Part shown: piece by piece, positions 58,582 through 64,000 of the stretch
How the letters are laid out: each line of letters begins with the position of its first letter
How positions within the stretch are numbered: position 1 is the first letter of the stretch
Assembly: GCA_036702865.1 (NCBI GenBank)
Contig: DATNQD010000087.1
Coordinates: 248,001-312,000, forward strand
DNA: 64,000 nucleotides
From: Trichocoleus sp.
Lineage (GTDB): Bacteria; Cyanobacteriota; Cyanobacteriia; Elainellales; Elainellaceae
Direction of reading: 5' to 3'
Made by a program: the position numbers and the translations under genes
Notes under the pieces: generated by a model
Told to the model about the DNA's origin: nothing
Seen by the model: only the letters and a program-made list of their open reading frames with translations
Databases searched by the model: none

Positions 58582-59814
58582 CTACTCCGCCTGACCCACT
58601 GCCTCGATCGCCGCTTCTAGAGCCAGTGCAACGTGCGTCCAATGGGTTCCACCCTGACAGAACACGACATAAGGTTCACGCAAAGGACCATCCGCCGAAA
58701 ATTCTGAGGTGCTGCCGTCAATAAACGTGCCGCCTGCCATCACCAGATCACTCTCATAACCGGGCATTTGCGCTGGAACTGGGCTGAGATAAGAGCCGAT
58801 CGGGGAATACTGCTGGATTGCTTTGCAGAAGGCAATGATTTTTTCGGGAGAGCCAAGCTTGATTGCCTGAATCAAATCGCGTCGGGGTGCAAGGGGCGCA
58901 GGATTGACCGGATAGCCCAATTGATCAAACACATAGGCAGTCAAATGATTGCCCTTCATCGCTTCCCCGACCATTTGTGGTGCGAGAAACAAGCCCTGGA
59001 ACAGTAAACGATTTTGCTCAAATGTAGCTCCGCCTTCTCTGCCAATCCCTGGAGCCGTCAACCGACAAGCTGCCCGTTCAACCAGATCTTCGCGCCCTGC
59101 CACATAGCCTCCCGCAGGCACGATCGTCCCCCCTGGATTTTTGATCAGCGATCCGGCAACTAAATCAGCACCAACCGCAGGCGGTTCACGGTCTTCAATA
59201 AATTCGCCATAGCAATTGTCCACAAAGCAAACCGTATCCGGGTTCTGCTGTTTCACCAGATAAACAATCTTTTCAATATCCGCGATCGACAAACTAGAAC
59301 GCCAGGAATAGCCACACGATCGCTGAATATGCACCAGTCGAGTTTCTGGACGGATTGCCGCTGATAAAGCTTTCCAGTCAACCTCACCGGATTCAGTTAA
59401 CTCTAGCTGCCGATAGCTAACGCCAAAATCTTTCAGCGATCCCTGATTTGCGCCACGCAGTCCAATCACTTCTTCCAATGTGTCATAAGGTGCACCAGTA
59501 ACTGCCAGCATTTCGTCACCAGGACGCAAGACCCCAAACAAGGCAGCCGCGATCGCATGAGTTCCCGAAACAAATTGCACTCGCACCGCAGCCGCTTCGG
59601 CTCCCATGACTTGAGCAAAAACGCGATCGAGGGTCTCTCGCCCCAGATCATCGTGCCCATAGCCTGTCACGCCAGCAAAATGATGTACCCCCACCTGATG
59701 ATGACGAAACGCATCTAACACCCGTTTCAGATTATTCTTGACCTGGAGGTCAATTGCAGAAAAAATCTGAGATAGGGTCTGCTGCGCCTCTTGTAGCTGA
59801 TCAAAACTGCTCAT
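58582..59814 (-). CDS. Methionine gamma-lyase/aluminium-resistance-family PLP enzyme
   Basis: 410 residues from ATG 59814 (GGGA five bases upstream); an upstream in-frame ATG at 59880 would add 22 residues. The PLP-lysine motif is GSLIKNPGG (Lys in the YnbB/MetGL2 family). The N-terminus has HHFAGVTGYGHDDLGRETLDRVFAQVMGAEAAAVR, the hallmark of this family, whose members are annotated as aluminium resistance or methionine gamma-lyase-like. It probably acts on a sulfur or selenium amino acid, but its substrate is unproven. It is 99 bases upstream of an oxyanion transporter on the same strand. Confidence 0.85.
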   Translation of the reverse strand: MSSFDQLQEAQQTLSQIFSAIDLQVKNNLKRVLDAFRHHQVGVHHFAGVTGYGHDDLGRETLDRVFAQVMGAEAAAVRVQFVSGTHAIAAALFGVLRPGDEMLAVTGAPYDTLEEVIGLRGANQGSLKDFGVSYRQLELTESGEVDWKALSAAIRPETRLVHIQRSCGYSWRSSLSIADIEKIVYLVKQQNPDTVCFVDNCYGEFIEDREPPAVGADLVAGSLIKNPGGTIVPAGGYVAGREDLVERAACRLTAPGIGREGGATFEQNRLLFQGLFLAPQMVGEAMKGNHLTAYVFDQLGYPVNPAPLAPRRDLIQAIKLGSPEKIIAFCKAIQQYSPIGSYLSPVPAQMPGYESDLVMAGGTFIDGSTSEFSADGPLREPYVVFCQGGTHWTHVALALEAAIEAVGQAE

Positions 59815-59991
59815 TTTTCCCAATATCGTCTCCATCAAATTCATCTCTATCAAATCGATCGCCAGCAATGCCATCATCACCAGTTAGAAGTGACCCTTGA
59901 GTTAGAGGTCTAGCCAGGCGCTTCCAACTAGAATCGCGTTGTCCACTGTGGCGCAAATTTACTTTGCCTTGTTTACCTTGAGATTGGCTGC

Positions 59992-60807
59992 ATGACTATT
60001 GCATCTGTAGAAGAAAAACTTCCCCGTGATTGGGCGGTCATTGTTTTCATGACGGCAATCCACCTAGGGGCACTCCTCGCTTTCCTGCCAGGAAACTTTA
60101 GTTGGGCAGCAGTGGGGCTAACTTTATTTCTCCACTGGCTGACGGGTTGTCTTGGCATTACATTGGGTTGGCATCGACTGGTAAGCCACCGCAGCTTCCA
60201 AACCCCTAAATGGCTGGAGTACGTTCTTGTTTTTTGCGGCACGCTCTCAATGCAGGGTGGTCCAATCTGGTGGGTGGGGCTACATCGCCACCATCACCTT
60301 TACTCTGACCAGAGTAACGATCACCACGATTCCAACAAAGGCTTCTGGTGGAGTCACATGGGCTGGATGCTGCGCGAAGTACCTGCCGAAGCAGAAGTTG
60401 GTCGGTTCACCAAAGATATTGCCGACGACCCATTTTATCAGTTCTGTGACAAGTACTTTCTACCGATTCAAATCGCCTTCGGCGTTCTGCTTTACTTAAT
60501 CGGCGGCTGGTCGTTTGTCGTTTGGGGCATTTTTGTGCGGTTGGTGCTGGTCTACCATGCCACCTGGTTTATCAACAGCGCGACTCACAAATTTGGCTAC
60601 CGCACCTACGACTCCAACGATAAGTCTACAAACTGCTGGTGGGCGGCGGTTTTAGCCTACGGTGAGGGCTGGCACAATAATCATCATGCGTTTCAATACT
60701 CTGCCCGGCATGGCTTAAAGTGGTGGGAAGTTGATATGACCTGGTGGATGGTCTGTACTTTAAAGACGCTAGGGCTGGCAACAAAGGTTAAAGTTGCAGA
60801 ACCTTAA
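59992..60807 (+). CDS. desC: Acyl-lipid delta-9 desaturase DesC
   Basis: 271 residues with the three histidine boxes HRLVSH, HRHHH and HNNHH (GWHNNHHAFQYSARHG). Four membrane segments surround them. It introduces the first double bond at delta-9 into lipid-bound acyl chains, using ferredoxin and oxygen, and its product is the substrate of DesA (13163-14218). The TITLGWHRLVSHRSFQTPKWLEY segment is typical of DesC1. It is transcribed alone and closes with a strong terminator. Confidence 0.95.
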   Translation: MTIASVEEKLPRDWAVIVFMTAIHLGALLAFLPGNFSWAAVGLTLFLHWLTGCLGITLGWHRLVSHRSFQTPKWLEYVLVFCGTLSMQGGPIWWVGLHRHHHLYSDQSNDHHDSNKGFWWSHMGWMLREVPAEAEVGRFTKDIADDPFYQFCDKYFLPIQIAFGVLLYLIGGWSFVVWGIFVRLVLVYHATWFINSATHKFGYRTYDSNDKSTNCWWAAVLAYGEGWHNNHHAFQYSARHGLKWWEVDMTWWMVCTLKTLGLATKVKVAEP

Positions 60808-61159
60808 ACTCAGCAGCACCCAGTCGATTTCTAAGATTCAATTTCTAAAATTTTCTTAGAAGAATTATCTTTTAATGAGCCATGTGTACTAGCCCGCAAG
60901 CCGGGCTTTTTTGTTGCTTACGACACATCATTTTATGCTTGTCAATCTTTAGACATACAGATGACAAAAAACAGCGAACATGATTTAAGTAATATTGCGG
61001 AATCTGGGCTGGAACTGGTGAAGTCTCTTGACTGTCAAGCAGCATATAGTGAGTTTTTGATATAAGTTAGCATTTTCGTAGAAAATCACCTGTCTCTCAC
61101 CAAACTCAATTTCTGCCAGATTCGATCAAGATCTTTAACCGTGAGGAGAAACCTCAAAC
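60808..61159. other. Gene-free stretch between desC and a lipoprotein gene
   Basis: 352 bases: the desC terminator at 60891-60912 and then an AT-rich region that presumably holds the lipoprotein promoter. No RNA gene was recognised. Confidence 0.5.
60891..60912 (+). terminator. Intrinsic terminator of desC
   Basis: Perfect stem AGCCCG/CGGGCT with loop CAAGC, followed by six T. It lies 84 bases after the desC stop. Confidence 0.85.
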
Positions 61160-61654
61160 ATGATGAACAAGCGACTTTCTCTATTCACAGCAAGCATCGC
61201 AGTGGCGATCGTCACTTCTCTCGCAAGTTGCAGCAGACCTCCTGAAACGCCTGCTGCTTCCACCACACAACAAACTACAACAACGGAGCAAACTACAACC
61301 GCTGACCAGGGATCTGTAGAAAAGAATAGCTTTCGAGTGGTGAAAGATGTCACTCCTCCTGCTCCTGCTGCTGACCCAATTGCAATGGTGGTTGCAGTCC
61401 GTAAAGCCCCAACAGAGCCGATCGGTGAACTGATTCGGGTCAACTATCCTGCACCAGATAAAGCCGTTGTCACAATTACCCGCAACGGACTTTCTGATGA
61501 CTCTGTGAAAGCAACCCGAACGCGCTATGAATTTTCTGCGGCTGATAGCTCTAGCGGCGACCAAAAACTCTGGCAGATGAGCCAGGTCACAGAACAGAAT
61601 AAGTGCCAATCGGGGCGAGGCCCGGAAGATTGGTCAGGAGATCTGTGCCAGTAA
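61160..61654 (+). CDS. Lipoprotein of unknown function
   Basis: 164 residues. Signal peptide ending in lipobox LASC (cleavage before Cys24). A Thr/Gln-rich linker (residues about 35-55) joins it to a compact domain of about 100 residues with VVAVRKAPTEPIGELIRVNYPAPDKAVVTITRNG and a C-terminal CQSGRGPEDWSGDLCQ containing two cysteines that may pair. The end resembles cyanobacterial small lipoproteins; the function is unknown. GAGGAG upstream supports the start. Confidence 0.8.
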   Translation: MMNKRLSLFTASIAVAIVTSLASCSRPPETPAASTTQQTTTTEQTTTADQGSVEKNSFRVVKDVTPPAPAADPIAMVVAVRKAPTEPIGELIRVNYPAPDKAVVTITRNGLSDDSVKATRTRYEFSAADSSSGDQKLWQMSQVTEQNKCQSGRGPEDWSGDLCQ

Positions 61655-61762
61655 GCGATTCTTAGCAAACAAGATGTGGGTAAGGGCAGGTTTGGCAACA
61701 ACGCTGTAGATACTAATACAATCGTTCTGGTTTGATGAATCTACCGCAGTCTTAAGAAGACC

Positions 61763-63022
61763 CTAGCCTATCCCGTTACCTTGGACAATATGTTTCACCG
61801 TCGTGAGGGTTTCTAAACTAATTAACCCCCGGCGGTGTCCTTTTTGGTTAGACATTCCCAAGGCGATCGGGCTACCTCGTTTGGGAATGCGGTAGAAGCG
61901 GGGAGAAGCATTGATATAGGTGATGGCACTGTTGATGCCCAAAGCGAACTGGCGGCTTTCCTGATACGATTCAGTTGCCAAACAATCAGCATGTCCGCTG
62001 CTGAAGGCATTGATCCAGGCAATTGCCGTTTCCAGTCCATCGACCGCTTTGAAGGTAATGGTGTTGTCGAGAGATGCCTGCGACCACTCGGCGTCCTTCG
62101 CTTCGCTCTTAAAAATATCGGGGAATTCGGCGACTAATTCAGCATCGCCCCGCAGCTCAAATCCTTTTTCTTTCAAGCTGTTCCAGAGCATCATTAGTGA
62201 AGTAGTGCTGTGCTGGCGGTGAACCAACACTTTCTCGATCGCATTGACTGGATCAGGCTCACCCTGACGGCTATCAAGAATCATCCATCTCGCTACATCC
62301 AGGCTGCCTGAGGGCGACCAGTAGAGATAGCAGTTGCCCATCGCAGTTTTGAGAACGGGAGCAGTTGCCTGACGCATCACTTGCTGCACTAGGCTGGCTC
62401 TGCCATAAGGAATCACCAGGTTAACGTAGCGATCGAGCGTTACAAGTTCACGGGTCAGATCGCCTTGATCAGAAGGCAAGAGCTGGACAGCATCAACGGG
62501 TAAGCCTGCATCCTCCATTGCTAGACGAAGCGTATCAGCAAGAACCTGATTCGAGTGGCTGGCTTCTGTACCGCCCCGCAAGATCAAGCTGTTTCCAGTC
62601 CGAATACAAAGCCCAGCAGCAATGGCTCCCAGTTCTGGAAATGCCTCATAGACAAGGGCAATCACGCCTAGCGGCATCAGTTGATGATAGGTCTGGCATT
62701 GATCCACCTGAAAGGAAGGCACATTGAGAACCTGCTGAATCGGGTCAGAGAGTTCTGCCAGTCTTTGTAAAATATTCCCGATCGTTTGCAGGCGTTCTGG
62801 GGTGAGCTTGAGCCAATCTAAGACCAGTTCTGGAACAGCCATCTCCCGGCTCACTTCGAGATCGAGCGTATTGGCTTCGAGAATGTCATCCTGTCGCTCT
62901 CGGAGCGCTTCTGCCATAAGTTGGAGCGCCCGGCCTCGTTCGCTGCCGCGTGAAGCAGACAGAATCAGGGATGCTTGATAGGCTTGATGGGCAGTTGTGG
63001 TGAGATCAGGTGAAGCGTTCAA
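61763..63022 (-). CDS. proA: ProA-family glutamate-5-semialdehyde dehydrogenase, catalytic Cys absent
   Basis: 419 residues from TTG 63022, with AAGGA upstream. The fold is ProA-like throughout (for example MPLGVIALVYEAFPELGAIAAGLCIRTGNSLILRGGTEASHSN). In classical ProA the catalytic cysteine stands in a (V/A)CNAxETLLVH motif. Here the matching segment is PDPVNAIEKVLVH (V259), so that cysteine is replaced. Cys231 in GNCYLYW is a different conserved cysteine. ProA reduces gamma-glutamyl phosphate for proline synthesis; this copy may be altered or use another mechanism. Cyanobacteria often carry two ProA-like genes. It follows a small protein gene by 12 bases. Confidence 0.8.
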   Translation of the reverse strand: MNASPDLTTTAHQAYQASLILSASRGSERGRALQLMAEALRERQDDILEANTLDLEVSREMAVPELVLDWLKLTPERLQTIGNILQRLAELSDPIQQVLNVPSFQVDQCQTYHQLMPLGVIALVYEAFPELGAIAAGLCIRTGNSLILRGGTEASHSNQVLADTLRLAMEDAGLPVDAVQLLPSDQGDLTRELVTLDRYVNLVIPYGRASLVQQVMRQATAPVLKTAMGNCYLYWSPSGSLDVARWMILDSRQGEPDPVNAIEKVLVHRQHSTTSLMMLWNSLKEKGFELRGDAELVAEFPDIFKSEAKDAEWSQASLDNTITFKAVDGLETAIAWINAFSSGHADCLATESYQESRQFALGINSAITYINASPRFYRIPKRGSPIALGMSNQKGHRRGLISLETLTTVKHIVQGNGIG

Positions 63023-63034
63023 GGAAGTCCTTGC

Positions 63035-63442
63035 CTAACGTCTACAAGCAAGCCACAGCATTAAAACCAGCATCATTGACAGCACGAGGGCAGCAATAAC
63101 TCGGAATGTAACACTGGCACTCAACGGCGATTGCAGGGTGGTCAACAGCAGCAGAAAAACCAGCCCAAAGATGACAACCAGGGTAATCGGGAAATAGCTT
63201 CTTGCCAGGCTGGAATGAGCGACATGCCACTGATGCCCTGTCCACCGCCAAGCCCGTTTATAGGGATAAGTGGTCGAGAGCTGTTCAATCACATGACCAT
63301 TTTCTTGAACAACAAATATCTGCTGGCAGCGTGTGCAGCCAAATGCCTCAGTTAGGGCGATCGGAGTCAAAGATCCTCGCCGACGGCAGGGGCAAGGATA
63401 ATCAGTCGTTAAATCAATCTTGTGAACTTTTTGCGGTTGCAC
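63035..63442 (-). CDS. Small membrane protein with zinc-ribbon-like cysteines
   Basis: 135 residues from GTG 63442. Two cysteine pairs near the N-terminus (CPC at about 17-19 and CTRC at about 36-39) resemble a small zinc ribbon. Two membrane helices follow (FPITLVVIFGLVFLLLLTTL and VIAALVLSMMLVLMLWLA). I do not recognise the family. The stop is 12 bases from the proA start, which suggests one transcript. Confidence 0.7.
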   Translation of the reverse strand: MQPQKVHKIDLTTDYPCPCRRRGSLTPIALTEAFGCTRCQQIFVVQENGHVIEQLSTTYPYKRAWRWTGHQWHVAHSSLARSYFPITLVVIFGLVFLLLLTTLQSPLSASVTFRVIAALVLSMMLVLMLWLACRR

Positions 63443-63945
63443 AGGTAATTAGAATGCAAAGTCGGTTTAGCTAAATCGTGATTGAAAACGTGAACTCAGC
63501 TCAATATGGTGTCCGAGTTAAGCCAGGTTTCTCAGATCATAAACTTGTTACTTTGCTTTGGCATCGTTACTTTACCTTGGCATTGGAAGAAGCAGATCTG
63601 TCGCCTTGAAAGCCTAACGTCTATCTTGACATTGATGCCGAGCATACCCTAATCCTAATATTCTTCAATTTAGCTCAAATCAAACTCACATCGATGGTTG
63701 TTAACACTCTCTTCAAGGATGCCGATCGTGGAGGGAGCCTGGCTTTATCAAAAAAGCTACTCTACGACTTGATTGAGCTAAACGGATTGCTTTAATTGCA
63801 AAGACTCGTAAGAGCAGGATTAACGGCTACTCTTGGATTAAGCAATGCTAGGTTGGCTAAACCTACCTCAGCCCCTAAAACACTTCCCTATGTAAAACCT
63901 TTATGACAAAGGGATAAATAGGATGTTTTGATTAATAACTTAGTA
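63443..63945. other. Gene-free stretch before tRNA-Gly
   Basis: About 500 bases, AT-rich, with a 19-bp imperfect tandem repeat (63547-63584). No gene was recognised; no sure promoter could be named. Confidence 0.45.
63547..63584. repeat. 19-bp imperfect tandem repeat
   Basis: Two adjacent 19-base copies, GTTACTTTGCTTTGGCATC and GTTACTTTACCTTGGCATT, differing at three positions. They do not code for a recognisable peptide. Confidence 0.7.
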
Positions 63946-64000
63946 AGCGGGTAACGCGATTCGAACGCGCGACATTCACCTTGGCAAGGTGACGCTCTAC
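63946..64000 (-). tRNA. tRNA-Gly (GCC anticodon), cut by the window edge
   Basis: On the minus strand the visible 55 bases begin inside the D-arm and hold the anticodon stem-loop CACCTTGCCAAGGTG with anticodon GCC. Then follow the T-arm GCGCGTTCGAATCGCG and the 3' acceptor TACCCGC with discriminator T. CCA is not encoded. The 5' end lies beyond base 64000. Confidence 0.9.

Overview
The window is a chromosomal piece of a phycobilisome-containing cyanobacterium, probably a filamentous Leptolyngbya-like lineage. The evidence is psaD, a four-repeat apcE, a CpcT/CpeT-type bilin lyase, the NblS/Hik33 sensor kinase, the desA and desC desaturases, the cyanobacterial ATP synthase order with separate b and b' subunits, and abundant CGATCG/HIP1 palindromes. 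No phage, insertion sequence, CRISPR array or toxin-antitoxin pair was seen. Most of the window is housekeeping chromosome. The genus is an inference from general appearance.

Layout. 1-4.1 kb (minus): a succinate-semialdehyde-dehydrogenase-type gene, a ThDP enzyme that looks like acetolactate synthase but in this pairing fits the cyanobacterial 2-oxoglutarate decarboxylase, and the N-terminal part of a TPR protein cut by the window edge. 4.5-8.1 kb (minus): purD and nblS. 8.5-16.8 kb: a TPR protein, a small membrane protein, rhodanese, hrcA, an FTR1 iron permease, desA, a histidine phosphatase, a one-TM protein and ispF. 17-23.3 kb: a PHP phosphoesterase, an RlpA-like protein, a DUF3598 protein, a CpcT/CpeT lyase, a CRTISO-like gene broken by one extra C, and an EamA transporter. 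23.4-28.7 kb: psaD, an acidic cyanobacterial protein, an IscA/SufA-type protein, a small protein and a MocR regulator. 28.8-35.3 kb: a ybhGFSR-like drug/ion exporter with a divergent TetR regulator and a 15-bp palindromic operator candidate.

35.3-43.2 kb: a small protein, a sulfurtransferase, a NYN/LabA-type protein, apcE and a methyltransferase. 43.3-49.3 kb: the ATP synthase operon atpI-B-E-F2-F-H-A-G, with strong hairpins on both sides of the c-subunit gene and another between atpA and atpG, closed by an intrinsic terminator. 49.4-54.7 kb: alpha-glucan phosphorylase, a group 2 sigma factor and a TPR protein. 55-59.8 kb (minus): a PLP lyase of the methionine gamma-lyase/aluminium-resistance family followed by a PhnD-PhnC-PhnE type oxyanion ABC transporter whose permease is a two-domain fusion. 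60-64 kb: desC, a lipoprotein, a small membrane protein with a divergent ProA lacking the usual catalytic cysteine, and the 3' part of tRNA-Gly(GCC).

How the genes work together. Photosynthetic energy conversion and its control dominate: psaD, apcE, bilin and carotenoid enzymes, NblS, ATP synthase and membrane desaturation. Carbon and nitrogen nodes are the alternative TCA shunt, glycogen breakdown and ProA. I found no clear new defence or mobile system. The best leads are the atp operon RNA structures, the ProA lacking its cysteine, the lyase-oxyanion transporter cluster, the TetR/exporter operator and the frameshifted CRTISO-like gene.
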